Below are positions 1-9,462 of a DNA stretch of 64,000 nt, piece after piece (position 1 is the stretch's first letter; each line of letters starts with the position of its first letter). Location: positions 1 to 64,000 of the forward strand of contig NZ_LNSB01000022.1 of assembly GCF_001468285.1 (NCBI RefSeq), given 5' to 3'. Both the position numbers and the translations under genes were made by a program. This DNA comes from Sphingopyxis sp. HIX. Lineage in GTDB: Bacteria > Pseudomonadota > Alphaproteobacteria > Sphingomonadales > Sphingomonadaceae. The notes under the pieces are model-generated. The model ran no database searches. It was not told where the DNA came from and saw only the letters and a list, made by a program, of their open reading frames with translations.

Positions 1-57
1 CCACCACCACCCTCCGGGTGGTCCCCCTCCCCACGGCTACGCCGCAGGGAGGATTAA
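1..57. repeat. Right arm of a long inverted repeat, cut by the window edge
   Basis: The first 57 bases match, in the same orientation, the right arms of the repeats at 46722-46779 and 63728-63786. The shared parts are the GGTCCCCCTCCCCA core and the GCAGGGAGGATTA end. The left arm would lie outside the window. The sequence that follows (GGCCGC..CGCCCGAAA) is also shared with the copy near 63790. This is a dispersed non-coding palindromic element. Confidence 0.75.
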
Positions 58-167
58 GATGGCCGCAACCGCCCGAAACCCGCCTTGCCCGAAAAATCGC
101 ACCCCCAATGTTGACATTGTAAACTTAGCTCCCACATCCCGACTCCACCCCCAACAGGAGCCCTATC

Positions 168-623
168 ATGTATCACTTCATCGTCCGCCGTCAGGTTCGC
201 AAGATTTTCGAAGGTCTCAGCCGCGGCGACTGGGAATCGGCGCTCGGCGGCATGGCCGACCGCTTCGAACATATCTTCCCCGGCGACCATGCGCTCGGCG
301 GCACGCGCCACACCAAGGCCGGCCTGCGCGCCTGGTTCCAGCGGCTGTTCGCGGTCCATCCGGTGCTGAAATTCGACATCAAGCAAATCGCGTCGAGCGG
401 CACGCCGTGGGACACCACCGCGGTGATCGAATGGCGCGACCGCGCGGTGATGGCCGACGGCGACACCAGCTACATCAACGACGGCGTCCACATCATCCGC
501 CTGCGCTGGGGCAAGATCGTCAGCCTCCACCCCTATCTCGACACCGCCAAATATGCCGCGGCGCTGAAACGCCTCGCCGGCACCGGCTTCGCCCCCGCGG
601 GCGCCGCGCCGATTGAGGACTGA
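168..623 (+). CDS. NTF2-like (SnoaL-type) fold protein
   Basis: A 151-residue protein with the size and pattern of a single-domain NTF2-like protein. It opens with a helical stretch (VRRQVRKIFEGLSRGDWESAL), followed by a conserved-looking HALGGTRHTKAGLRAWFQRLF segment and beta strands ending in DGVHIIRLRWGKIVSLHPYLD. Members of this fold are small-molecule enzymes (cyclases, isomerases) or binding domains, and nothing here fixes a substrate. No signal peptide is seen, so it should be cytoplasmic. An AGGAG at 156-160, 7 bases before the ATG, supports the start. It stands alone, convergent with the DUF2200 gene. Confidence 0.75.
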   Translation: MYHFIVRRQVRKIFEGLSRGDWESALGGMADRFEHIFPGDHALGGTRHTKAGLRAWFQRLFAVHPVLKFDIKQIASSGTPWDTTAVIEWRDRAVMADGDTSYINDGVHIIRLRWGKIVSLHPYLDTAKYAAALKRLAGTGFAPAGAAPIED

Positions 624-661
624 GGGGCTTCCCAAATCCTCCCCGCTCGCGGGGAGGATTT

Positions 662-1012
662 CTACCCCCGCAGAATCTTCTCCATCTTCTTGCCCTTGGC
701 CAGCTCGTCGATCAGCTTGTCGAGATAGCGCAGCTCGCGCATCAGCGGCTCTTCGATATTCTCGACGCGGATCCCGCACACCACCCCGGTGATCAGCGAC
801 CGCGCCGGGTTGAGCCGCGGCGCCTTGGCGAAAAAATCCTCGAAATTCGTCTTCGCCGCCAGCTCGGCCTCCAGCCCCTTCTGGTCATAGCCGGTCAGCC
901 AGCGGAAAATCTCGTCGACCTCGGCCTTGGTCCGCCCCTTCTTCTCCGCCTTCGCGATATAATGCGGGTACACGCTCGCGACGCTGATCGAATAGATACG
1001 ATGCCCGGCCAT
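662..1012 (-). CDS. DUF2200 domain-containing protein
   Basis: A 116-residue cytoplasmic protein. It matches my memory of the DUF2200 family, with the N-terminal [19 protein letters not shown], the central IFRWLTGYD and the C-terminal [20 protein letters not shown]. The function is unknown. The reading frame stays open far upstream, but the family-like N-terminus begins at the ATG at 1012, 14 bases after the serB stop. It therefore probably lies downstream in the serB transcript. Confidence 0.8.
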   Translation of the reverse strand: MAGHRIYSISVASVYPHYIAKAEKKGRTKAEVDEIFRWLTGYDQKGLEAELAAKTNFEDFFAKAPRLNPARSLITGVVCGIRVENIEEPLMRELRYLDKLIDELAKGKKMEKILRG

Positions 1013-1026
1013 ACCCGCCCCGCCTC

Positions 1027-1911
1027 CTACCCCATCACCCACGACCGCCGCGGATAGCCCTGCGCCCACAGCAGCGCGGTCAGATCGTGGTGCCGGATCA
1101 CCGCCGCCGCCGCCTCGCCCGCCGACGCGTGCGGATGGAAGCCGATGCCCAGCCCCGCCGCGGTGATCATCGGGATGTCGTTCGCGCCGTCGCCGACCGC
1201 CAGCGTTTCGGCGAGCGGCAGCCCGTGCTTCGCCGCCTCGGCCTTCAGCGTCTCGAGCTTGGTCTGGCTGTCGACGATCGGCTCGGCGACGCGCCCGGTC
1301 AGCTTGCCGCCGGCAATCTCGAGCATGTTGGCGACGACCTTGTCGAAACCGATCGCCTCGCCCACCGGGTCGGCGAAGGCGGTGAAGCCCCCCGACACCA
1401 GAACCGAATAAGCGCCGTGCGCCTTCATCGTCTGCACCAAAGTGCGCGCGCCGCGCGTCAGCTTGACGCGCTCGATGCGGCATTCGGTCAGCGTCGCCTC
1501 GGCCATGCCGCCCAGCGCCGCGACGCGTTCGACCAGCGCCGCGCGGAAATCGAGCTCGCCGCGCATCGCACGCTGCGTGATCGCCGCGATCTCGGGCTTG
1601 ATCCCGGCATAGTCGGCGAGTTCGTCGATGCATTCGACGGTGATCATCGTCGAATCCATGTCGGCGACGATCAACTTCTTGGTCCGGTCGCCCAGCGGCT
1701 GCACCACCACGTCGAGCGCGCCATGGTCCATCTTCGCGAGTTCGGCGCGCGCGCTGACCAGGCTGCCCTGAAAGACGATGTCCGCCGCGTCATGCTCGTC
1801 GAGCCAGTGCGGCGCGCCGACCTCGTGCCCCGTCGCGGCGAGCCGGTCGATCGCCTCGCGAACCACCTCGTCGGTCAGCTTCCCGGCTGCTATCAGCGTG
1901 GCTACGAACAT
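1027..1911 (-). CDS. serB: Phosphoserine phosphatase
   Basis: Dephosphorylates O-phosphoserine in the last step of serine biosynthesis. The 294-residue protein has an N-terminal regulatory-type region (about 1-75) and a HAD phosphatase domain. The HAD motifs are visible: the nucleophile motif DMDST at 84-88, the LVSGGFTAF motif II serine, a downstream lysine, and GDGANDIPM as motif IV. The ATG at 1911 is chosen because GGAGACGCC precedes it. Upstream in-frame codons would run antisense through the start of miaA. The start codon overlaps the miaA start codon on the other strand by 2 bases, so the promoters of both genes must lie inside each other's coding sequence. Confidence 0.93.
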   Translation of the reverse strand: MFVATLIAAGKLTDEVVREAIDRLAATGHEVGAPHWLDEHDAADIVFQGSLVSARAELAKMDHGALDVVVQPLGDRTKKLIVADMDSTMITVECIDELADYAGIKPEIAAITQRAMRGELDFRAALVERVAALGGMAEATLTECRIERVKLTRGARTLVQTMKAHGAYSVLVSGGFTAFADPVGEAIGFDKVVANMLEIAGGKLTGRVAEPIVDSQTKLETLKAEAAKHGLPLAETLAVGDGANDIPMITAAGLGIGFHPHASAGEAAAAVIRHHDLTALLWAQGYPRRSWVMG

Positions 1912-2872
1912 GGCGTCTCCTTCTTTCTCTTCCATCGCGGGTCGATTGCCCGTCGCACTTATCGCCGGACCCACCGCGAGCGGCAAGAGCGCTTTGGCGG
2001 TCGCGCTCGCCCAATTGGCGGGCGACGCCGTCGTCGTCAACGCCGACGCCAGCCAGGTCTATGCCGACCTCGCGATCCTGTCGGCGCGCCCGAGCACGGA
2101 AGAGATGCAGGGCGTCCCGCACCGCCTCTTCGGCCATGTCGACGCCGCGCAGGCCCATAATGCCGCGCGCTGGTCCGACGAGGCGCGCGGGGTCATCGAG
2201 GACGCGCACGCCGCGGGGAAGGTTCCGATCCTCGTCGGCGGCACCGGCCTTTACCTGCGCACGCTCCTGTACGGCATCGCCCCGGTGCCCGAGATCGCCC
2301 CCGCCGTCCGCCAGGCCGTCCGCGCGCTGCCGGTGGCCGAAGCCCATGCCGCGCTGACCACCGCCGATCCGGACGCCGCGGCGCGCCTGAACCCCGCCGA
2401 CACCACCCGCGTCGCACGCGCGCTCGAGGTCGTGCGTTCGACCGGCCGCACCCTCGCCGATTGGCAGCAGGCGCGCGAGGGCGGCATAAAGGAGGGCATC
2501 GCGCTGACCCCGCTGATCCTCCTTCCCCCGCGCGACTGGCTCCGCGCGCGCTGCGACGCGCGCCTTGTCCGGATGTTGGACGGGGGCGCGATCGAGGAGG
2601 TAGAGGCGCTTCTCGCCCGCAACCTCGACCCCGACCTCCCCGCGATGCGCGCCATCGGCGTGCCCCAGATCGCAGCGTATCTCCGCGGCGAAATCCCCCG
2701 CGCCGAAGCGTTGGCTCAGGCGCAGGCCGCCACCCGCCAATATGCCAAGCGCCAATTTACGTGGTTCCGCCACCAGCCGCCTACCGATTGGCTGCGCCAC
2801 GAAGAATCACTAAACATCGATTCTGTCAATAAATTGGCAATATTATTACACGATAGGCTGTTGACAGGATAG
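1910..2872 (+). CDS. miaA: tRNA dimethylallyltransferase
   Basis: Adds a dimethylallyl group to A37 of tRNAs that read UNN codons. The 320-residue protein has the P-loop AGPTASGKS at about residues 18-26, the substrate segment [18 protein letters not shown], the [15 protein letters not shown] motif and the C-terminal [15 protein letters not shown] segment. The ATG at 1910 gives an N-terminus of normal length (about 18 residues before the P-loop). No good Shine-Dalgarno precedes it, because the upstream sequence is the antisense start of serB. The last ~70 bases are AT-rich compared with the rest of the gene. Confidence 0.94.
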   Translation: MASPSFSSIAGRLPVALIAGPTASGKSALAVALAQLAGDAVVVNADASQVYADLAILSARPSTEEMQGVPHRLFGHVDAAQAHNAARWSDEARGVIEDAHAAGKVPILVGGTGLYLRTLLYGIAPVPEIAPAVRQAVRALPVAEAHAALTTADPDAAARLNPADTTRVARALEVVRSTGRTLADWQQAREGGIKEGIALTPLILLPPRDWLRARCDARLVRMLDGGAIEEVEALLARNLDPDLPAMRAIGVPQIAAYLRGEIPRAEALAQAQAATRQYAKRQFTWFRHQPPTDWLRHEESLNIDSVNKLAILLHDRLLTG

Positions 2873-2958
2873 AATCATACACCTATTGCCCGCCGACCTG
2901 CTGCGGCGCACAAAGCGCGCCCAAAGGCGTGGCAGGACGCAAGCAAAGGAGTTTCGTC

Positions 2959-4713
2959 GTGACGGAAATGAGTGGTGCCGACATGGTGGTTCAGGCGCTG
3001 GTCGACCTCGGGGTCGACACGGTGTTCGGCTATCCGGGCGGCGCGGTGCTTCCGATCTATGACGCGCTCTTCAACCATCCGACGATCAAGCATGTCCTCG
3101 TCCGCCACGAACAGGCGGCGACCCACGCGGCCGAGGGCTATGCCCGCTCGACCGGCAAGCCCGGCGTCGTGCTCGTCACCTCGGGCCCCGGCGCGACCAA
3201 CGCGGTCACCGGCATCACCGATGCCTTGCTCGACTCCATTCCGATGATCGTGCTCACCGGCCAGGTTCCGACGAACCTGATCGGCACCGACGCCTTCCAG
3301 GAATGCGACACGGTCGGCATCACGCGCCACTGCACCAAGCATAATTATCTCGTCATGGACCCCGACCGGCTCGGCGCGATCATGCATGAGGCCTTCTATA
3401 TCGCGACCCACGGCCGCCCCGGCCCGGTGGTGATCGACATTCCCAAGAATGTGCAGGTCGCGACGGGCAAATACAGCCTGCCCGAAAAGATCGAGCATCA
3501 AAGCTATCGCCCGCAGGTCGAGCCCGACGCCGACGCGATCGCGCAGGCGATCGACATGATCGCCGCCGCGGAGCGCCCGATCTTCTACACCGGCGGCGGC
3601 GTGATCAACGCCGGCCCCGACGCCAGCGCCGCGCTGCGCCAATTGGTCAGCCTCACCGGCGCGCCCGTCACCTCGACGCTGATGGGCCTCGGCGCCTTCC
3701 CGTCGGATGATCCCAAGTGGCTCGGCATGCTCGGCATGCACGGCACCTATGAATCGAACATGGCGATGAACCGCGCCGACCTGATCATCGCGGTCGGCGC
3801 GCGCTTCGACGACCGCGTGACCGGCCGTCTCGACGCCTTTTCGCCCGATTCGAAGAAGATCCACATCGACATCGACCGCAGCTCGATCAACAAGATCGTC
3901 CCCGTCGACCTCGCGATCGTCGGCGACGCCGGCCGCGCGCTCGATGCGTTGATCGCGGCTTGGGCTGACAAGGGCCACAAGCCGCGCGACCTCGGCGAAT
4001 GGTGGCGCCGCGTCGACGGCTGGCGCGCGACGCGCTGCCTCGACTTCCCCGAGAAGAAAGAAGCCAGCGCCGACATCATGCCGCAGCGCGCGGTGAAGGC
4101 GCTGTTCGACGCGACCCGCGGCCGCGACCCGATCATCACCACCGAGGTCGGCCAGCATCAGATGTGGGCGGCGCAGCATTTCGGCTTCTCGGCCCCCAAC
4201 CGCTGGCTCACCAGCGGCGGGCTCGGCACGATGGGTTACGGCTTCCCCGCGGCGGTCGGCGCGCAGATCGCGCACTCCGGCCGCCTCGTCATCTGCATCG
4301 CGGGCGAAGCCTCGCTCCAGATGAACATCCAGGAAATGGGCACGGTCAGCCAGTACCGCCTGCCGGTGAAGATCTTCATCCTCAACAACGAGTGGATGGG
4401 CATGGTCCGCCAGTGGCAGGAACTGACCTATGAGAGCCGCTATTCGAACAGCTATTCGGACAGCCTGCCCGATTTCGTGAAGCTCGCCGCGGCCTATGGC
4501 TGGACGGGCCTCCGCATCGACACGCTCGGCGAGCTCGAGGCGGGCATCCAGACGATGATCGACACGCCGGGACCGGTGATCGTCGACTGCCGCGTCGCCA
4601 AGCTCGCCAACTGCTTCCCGATGATCCCGTCGGGCGCGGCGCACACCGACATGATCCTCCAGCCGAACGACATCGTCGGCACGATGGACGACGAAGCCAA
4701 GGCACTGGTCTAA
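2959..4713 (+). CDS. ilvB: Acetolactate synthase large subunit
   Basis: Catalytic subunit of acetohydroxyacid synthase, the thiamine-diphosphate enzyme that commits pyruvate to valine, leucine and isoleucine. The N-terminal TPP domain (GVDTVFGYPGGAVLPIYDAL, catalytic Glu in LVRHEQAATHAAEGYAR), the central FAD-type domain and the C-terminal TPP-binding domain are all present in 584 residues. The metal motif reads GEAS..NN rather than the textbook GDGS..NN. The GTG at 2959 is preferred because AAGGAG ends 7 bases upstream; an in-frame ATG at 2929 has no such signal. No branched-chain-rich leader peptide is seen in the 86-base upstream gap. ilvN and ilvC follow, separated by palindromic repeats. 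Confidence 0.96.
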   Translation: MTEMSGADMVVQALVDLGVDTVFGYPGGAVLPIYDALFNHPTIKHVLVRHEQAATHAAEGYARSTGKPGVVLVTSGPGATNAVTGITDALLDSIPMIVLTGQVPTNLIGTDAFQECDTVGITRHCTKHNYLVMDPDRLGAIMHEAFYIATHGRPGPVVIDIPKNVQVATGKYSLPEKIEHQSYRPQVEPDADAIAQAIDMIAAAERPIFYTGGGVINAGPDASAALRQLVSLTGAPVTSTLMGLGAFPSDDPKWLGMLGMHGTYESNMAMNRADLIIAVGARFDDRVTGRLDAFSPDSKKIHIDIDRSSINKIVPVDLAIVGDAGRALDALIAAWADKGHKPRDLGEWWRRVDGWRATRCLDFPEKKEASADIMPQRAVKALFDATRGRDPIITTEVGQHQMWAAQHFGFSAPNRWLTSGGLGTMGYGFPAAVGAQIAHSGRLVICIAGEASLQMNIQEMGTVSQYRLPVKIFILNNEWMGMVRQWQELTYESRYSNSYSDSLPDFVKLAAAYGWTGLRIDTLGELEAGIQTMIDTPGPVIVDCRVAKLANCFPMIPSGAAHTDMILQPNDIVGTMDDEAKALV

Positions 4714-4733
4714 TGGATCGAACCGACTTCCAT

Positions 4734-4930
4734 CTCCCCTCCCGCAAGCGGGAGGGGCAGCGAGACTTGGGAGCTTGCTCCCTAGTCGCAGCGGGGTGGG
4801 CCAGCCACCATCGCATGCTCGCTGCGCTCGCGCCCACCCAGTATCAGGTCGGATGTGCCCCCGGCACATCCTTGATTGGCCGGGGGCCAATCAACCTGAT
4901 ACTCCCCCTCCCGCAAGCGGGAGGGGGAGT
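4734..4930. repeat. Composite nested palindromic repeat between ilvB and ilvN
   Basis: The two ends carry CCCTCCCGCAAGCGGGAGGG palindromes (about 4737-4757 and 4905-4926). The first continues into GGCAGCGAGACTTGGGAGC..CTAGTCGCAGCGGGGTGGG, and this part recurs at 12388-12458. Inside lies a second inverted pair, GTATCAGGT (4841-4849) with ACCTGATAC (4894-4902), enclosing a third, GGATGTGCC with GGCACATCC. The last arm contributes the GGGGGAG that serves as the ilvN ribosome-binding site. Confidence 0.85.
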
Positions 4931-4936
4931 AAAGCC

Positions 4937-5452
4937 ATGAAAATCAAAACCGAAGCGGGCGAGCGCCATGTGCTCGCCGTCACCGTCGACAACGAGGCGG
5001 GCATCCTCGCCAAGATCACCGGGCTCTTCTCGGCGCGCGGCTATAATATCGAGAGCCTGACCGTCGCCGACATCAGCGCCGACCATGCGCTGTCGCGGAT
5101 CACCATCGTCACCTCGGGTCCGCCCGCGGTGATCGACCAGATCATCGCGCAGCTCGACCGCCTCGTCCCCGTGCACAAGGTCACCGACCTCACCGACCAG
5201 GGCGCGCATGTCGAGCGCGAGATCGCGCTGGTCAAGGTCGCGGGCACCGGCGACAAAAGAATCGAGGCGCTGCGCATGGCCGACGTCTTCCGTGCCAAGG
5301 TCGTCGACACGACGCTGACGAGCTTCATCTTCGAAATCACCGGGACGAGCGACAAGGTCGACCGCTTCATCGCACTGATGCGCGAATGCGGGCTGGTCGA
5401 GGTCGGCCGCACCGGCGTCGTCGCCATCGGCCGCGGGTCGGAGGCGCTCTAG
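4937..5452 (+). CDS. ilvN: Acetolactate synthase small (regulatory) subunit
   Basis: ACT-domain subunit that binds IlvB and brings feedback inhibition by valine. The 171-residue length is usual. The N-terminal ACT domain (VLAVTVDNEAGILAKITGLFSARGYNIESL) and the C-terminal ALS_ss_C domain (FRAKVVDTTLTSFIFEITG) are clear. The ATG at 4937 has GGGGGAG 7 bases upstream, and that signal lies within the terminal arm of the preceding repeat. An upstream in-frame ATG at 4775 would translate the repeat and is rejected. Confidence 0.95.
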   Translation: MKIKTEAGERHVLAVTVDNEAGILAKITGLFSARGYNIESLTVADISADHALSRITIVTSGPPAVIDQIIAQLDRLVPVHKVTDLTDQGAHVEREIALVKVAGTGDKRIEALRMADVFRAKVVDTTLTSFIFEITGTSDKVDRFIALMRECGLVEVGRTGVVAIGRGSEAL

Positions 5453-5479
5453 GGTTTTCGCATTGGGTTTCAACTTATC

Positions 5480-6611
<1,132 letters not shown>

Positions 6612-6626
6612 CGGCCCCAACAGGCC

Positions 6627-6702
6627 GTCATCCCGGCGCAGGCCGGGATCTCACCCTCGCGATCAAACGCGGCGGCGAGATCCCGGCTTTCGCCGGGATG
6701 AC
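6627..6702. repeat. REP-like inverted repeat after ilvC
   Basis: Arms GTCATCCCGGCGCAGGCCGG.. and ..CCGGCTTTCGCCGGGATGAC flank a short centre, and each arm can fold on itself. It begins 16 bases after the ilvC stop. No T-run follows. It may protect the 3' end of the ilv transcript or act as a weak terminator. Confidence 0.85.
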
Positions 6703-6766
6703 GAACACAGGAGCCGATACCCGGCACACCCTTCCGCATTGGCGACCGAAGCGCTAGGACCGGAGC

Positions 6767-7366
6767 ATGTCCTCCGACCTAACCTTCGCCTGCCGATGCG
6801 GCAGCGTTTCCGGAACCCTGCTCGACGTCGGCCCCGGCCAGGGCGATCATGTCATATGCCATTGCACCGACTGCCAGGACCTGACGCGCCACTTGGACCA
6901 CGCGGATGTGCTCGACGCGCACGGCGGCAGCGCGCTCTACCAGTCGCGCTGCGCGCGCCTGCGCCTCGACACCGGCCTGGAGCAGCTCGCCTGCCTGCAC
7001 ATGACCGACAAGCCCACGCTCCGCTGGTACGCGGCCTGCTGCGGCATGCCGCTGTTCAACACCTACGCCAACGGCAAGCTCCCCTATATCACGACCCAGC
7101 TCGCCGTCTGCGACCCGGCGAAGCGCGAGAGCCTGGTCGGCCCGCCGCTCGGACATTTGTTCACCGAGGATGGCATCGGCGATACCAGCGCATTGCCCAA
7201 GATGAGCATGGCCAAGCTCATGCGCCGCTTCTTCCCCCGCATGCTCCGCGACCTCTTCTCGGGCGACCGCCGCCGCTGCCCGCTCTTCGATTCAGAGACG
7301 CTCCAGCCGATCGCCACCCCGCACCGCCTGACCGCCGAGGAGCGGCAGGCGCTGCGGGACGCCTAA
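6767..7366 (+). CDS. DUF6151 family, GFA-like cysteine-rich protein
   Basis: A 199-residue cytoplasmic protein with paired-cysteine motifs of the glutathione-dependent formaldehyde-activating (GFA) zinc fold: CRCGSVSG near residue 9, CHCTDCQ near 31 and WYAACCGMPLFNT near 87. The later half (MSMAKLMRRFFPRMLRDLFSGDRRRCPLFD) matches what I remember of DUF6151. The cysteines suggest one structural zinc. No enzyme activity can be assigned. It is monocistronic, lying between two palindromic repeats. Confidence 0.75.
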   Translation: MSSDLTFACRCGSVSGTLLDVGPGQGDHVICHCTDCQDLTRHLDHADVLDAHGGSALYQSRCARLRLDTGLEQLACLHMTDKPTLRWYAACCGMPLFNTYANGKLPYITTQLAVCDPAKRESLVGPPLGHLFTEDGIGDTSALPKMSMAKLMRRFFPRMLRDLFSGDRRRCPLFDSETLQPIATPHRLTAEERQALRDA

Positions 7367-7386
7367 TCCGCCATTCAGCAAGTTCG

Positions 7387-7528
7387 GTCATTCCCGCGAA
7401 AGCGGGAATCCAGCTTTTCTTCTTTGTGCCTTTGCGCCTTTGCGTGAGATTTTTAGAACCTCACGCAAAGGCGCAAAGGCATAAAGATAAGGCAAAAGAA
7501 GCTGGATTCCCGCTTTCGCGGGAATGAC
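7387..7528. repeat. Nested palindromic repeat upstream of bioF
   Basis: The outer arms are GTCATTCCCGCGAAAGCGGG.. and ..CCCGCTTTCGCGGGAATGAC, extended inward by AATCCAGCTT and AAGCTGGATT. The inner palindrome is TGCCTTTGCGCCTTTGCGTG paired with CACGCAAAGGCGCAAAGGCA. Almost the whole 142-base unit can fold into one long cruciform. The same architecture recurs at 9291-9438 after bioD. No coding content is seen. Confidence 0.9.
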
Positions 7529-7543
7529 GAGAGAAGGAAGACC

Positions 7544-8680
7544 ATGGTGACCTCCCCCTTCGCCGCGCACCACGCCGACCTGGCCGGTCTCGCCACCGAG
7601 AACCGCCGCCGCACGCTCGCCCCGCGCGCGGGCGTCGACTTCGCCTCGAACGACTATCTCGGCCTCGCGGGATCCTACCTCCTCAACGAAGCCCTCGCCG
7701 AGGGCCTGCGTCGCGGTATCCCCGCGGGTTCGGGCGGTTCGCGCCTGCTGCGCGGCAATCACGAGGAGCATGAAGCGCTCGAGGCGCACGCCGCGCGCCA
7801 CTACGGCAGCGAGGCCGCGCTCTTCTTCCCCACCGGCTTCGCCGCCAACGCCGCGCTCTTCGCGACCTTGCCGCAGCGCGGCGACCTCGTCGTCCACGAC
7901 GCGCTCATCCACGCGAGCGCGCACGACGGCATGAAGCTCGGCCGTGCGGAGCGCGCATCGGCGCTGCACAACGACCCGCAGGCCTTCGACGACGCCATCG
8001 CCGCCTGGCGCGCGCGCGGCGGCAAGGGCACGGCGTGGATCGCTGTCGAAAGCCTCTATTCGATGGACGGCGACCGCGCCCCGCTCGCCGCGCTCGCCAA
8101 GGTCGCCGACCGCCACGATGCGATACTCGTGGTCGACGAGGCGCATGCGACGGGCGTCTACGGCCCCGCGGGACAAGGGCTCGCGCACCGGCTCGCGGGC
8201 CAGGCCAACCTCATCACCCTGCACACCTGCGGCAAGGCGCTCGGCTGCGAAGGTGCCCTGCTGTGCGGCCCGCAGATCGTCCGCGATTTCCTGATCAACC
8301 GTGGCCGCCCCTTCATCTTCTCGACCGCGCCGTCGCCGCTGATGGCGTGGCTCGTCCGCCAGGCGCTCGAGATCGTCGCCAACGCGCCCGAGCGCGCCGC
8401 GCATCTCCACGCGCTCGTCGCGCACGCCGAAACGCGCCTCGCCGCGCTCGGCCTGCCCGCCAGCCGCAGCCAGATCCTGCCCGTCGTCATCGGCGACAAC
8501 CGGCGCACGATGCGCATCGCGGGCGCGCTGCAGGAGGCGGGCTTCGACATCCGCGGCATCCGCCCGCCGACCGTCCCGCACGGCACCGCGCGCCTCCGCA
8601 TCGCGATCACGCTGAACGTCACCGAGGCCGACATCGACCGCATGGCCGACACGCTCGCCGCGTCGATGGCCGCGGCATGA
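7544..8680 (+). CDS. bioF: 8-amino-7-oxononanoate synthase
   Basis: PLP enzyme that condenses pimeloyl-thioester with alanine in biotin synthesis. The 378-residue protein shows the fold-type I pattern: [10 protein letters not shown] near residue 34, [29 protein letters not shown] (198-207) and the PLP lysine K231 in HTCGKALGC. The length matches the family. The start 15 bases after the repeat has an AAGGAAGACC-type site. bioD overlaps its stop by 4 bases. Confidence 0.95.
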   Translation: MVTSPFAAHHADLAGLATENRRRTLAPRAGVDFASNDYLGLAGSYLLNEALAEGLRRGIPAGSGGSRLLRGNHEEHEALEAHAARHYGSEAALFFPTGFAANAALFATLPQRGDLVVHDALIHASAHDGMKLGRAERASALHNDPQAFDDAIAAWRARGGKGTAWIAVESLYSMDGDRAPLAALAKVADRHDAILVVDEAHATGVYGPAGQGLAHRLAGQANLITLHTCGKALGCEGALLCGPQIVRDFLINRGRPFIFSTAPSPLMAWLVRQALEIVANAPERAAHLHALVAHAETRLAALGLPASRSQILPVVIGDNRRTMRIAGALQEAGFDIRGIRPPTVPHGTARLRIAITLNVTEADIDRMADTLAASMAAA

Positions 8681-9285
8681 CGCGCTTCGTCGTCACCGGC
8701 ACCGACACCGGCATCGGCAAGACGATCTTCAGCGCCGCGCTCGCGGGCGCAACGCGCACCCCCTATTGGAAACCGATCCAGTCGGGGCTCGAAGAGGAAA
8801 CCGACAGCGAAGCCGTCGCGCGCCTCGCGGGCGTGCCCGTCCGCCCCGAAGCGTACCGCCTCGCCACCCCCGCCTCGCCGCACCTTGCCGCCGAGATCGA
8901 CGGCGTAGCGATCGATCCCGACCGGCTGACGCCCCCGGCAGGCGACCTGATCATCGAAGGCGCAGGCGGTGCCCTCGTCCCCGTCACCCGAACCTTGCTC
9001 TACGCCGACCTCTTCGCGCGCTGGCAGGTCCCGGTGATCGTCTGCGCGCGCACCGCGCTCGGCACGATCAACCACAGCCTGCTGACGATCGAAGCGTTGC
9101 GCGCCCGCAACGCCTCCATCCACGGCCTGGCCTTCCTCGGCGACGCGGTGGAGGACAGCGAAGCGATCATCGCGAAGCTGAGCGGCGTCCGCCGCTTGGG
9201 CCGCCTACCGATCGTCGATCCGCTGACGCCGGAAAGTATCGCAAAAGCCTTCGGCGCGAACTTCAACGTCACCGATTTCGGCTAA
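8677..9285 (+). CDS. bioD: Dethiobiotin synthetase
   Basis: ATP-dependent enzyme that closes the ureido ring of dethiobiotin. The 202-residue protein has the P-loop GTDTGIGKT at 8-16, KPIQSG near 32, [10 protein letters not shown] near 97 and the C-terminal nucleotide-binding [19 protein letters not shown]. Its ATG overlaps the bioF TGA as ATGA, so the two are translationally coupled. Confidence 0.94.
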   Translation: MTRFVVTGTDTGIGKTIFSAALAGATRTPYWKPIQSGLEEETDSEAVARLAGVPVRPEAYRLATPASPHLAAEIDGVAIDPDRLTPPAGDLIIEGAGGALVPVTRTLLYADLFARWQVPVIVCARTALGTINHSLLTIEALRARNASIHGLAFLGDAVEDSEAIIAKLSGVRRLGRLPIVDPLTPESIAKAFGANFNVTDFG

Positions 9286-9290
9286 CTTCT

Positions 9291-9438
9291 TCATCCCCGC
9301 GAAAGCGGGGACCCGCCTTTCTTTCTTCTTCGTGCCTTTGCGCCTTTGCGTGAGATTCTTAAAACCTCACGCAAAGGCGCAAAGGCACGAAGACAAGGCA
9401 AAAAGGGAAAGCTGGATTCCCGCTTCCGCGGGAATGAC
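9291..9438. repeat. Nested palindromic repeat between bioD and bioA
   Basis: This is the second copy of the composite element at 7387-7528. The inner palindrome (TGCCTTTGCGCCTTTGCGTG with CACGCAAAGGCGCAAAGGCA) is conserved. The left outer arm has drifted to a CCCCGCGAAAGCGGGGAC variant, while the right arm keeps GGATTCCCGC..GCGGGAATGAC. It fills most of the 177-base gap and would be a strong structure in a bioFDA message. Confidence 0.9.
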
Positions 9439-9462
9439 GAAAGCGGGTAGAGGGCTCCCGAC

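Noticed and set aside
662-1633. Extension of DUF2200 to a 323-residue protein
   Set aside because: The upstream part is Arg/Gly/Asp low-complexity sequence lying in another frame of serB. The DUF2200 domain begins at the ATG at 1012.
2873-2958. Search for an ilv attenuator before ilvB
   Set aside because: No leader peptide rich in Ile, Val or Leu codons and no strong terminator is visible in the 86-base gap.
2875-4890. Long open frame on the minus strand, 671 codons
   Set aside because: It is antisense to ilvB and miaA/ilvN flanks. It is Arg/Asp/His/Ala-rich with no motif, as expected for the mirror frame of GC-rich genes.
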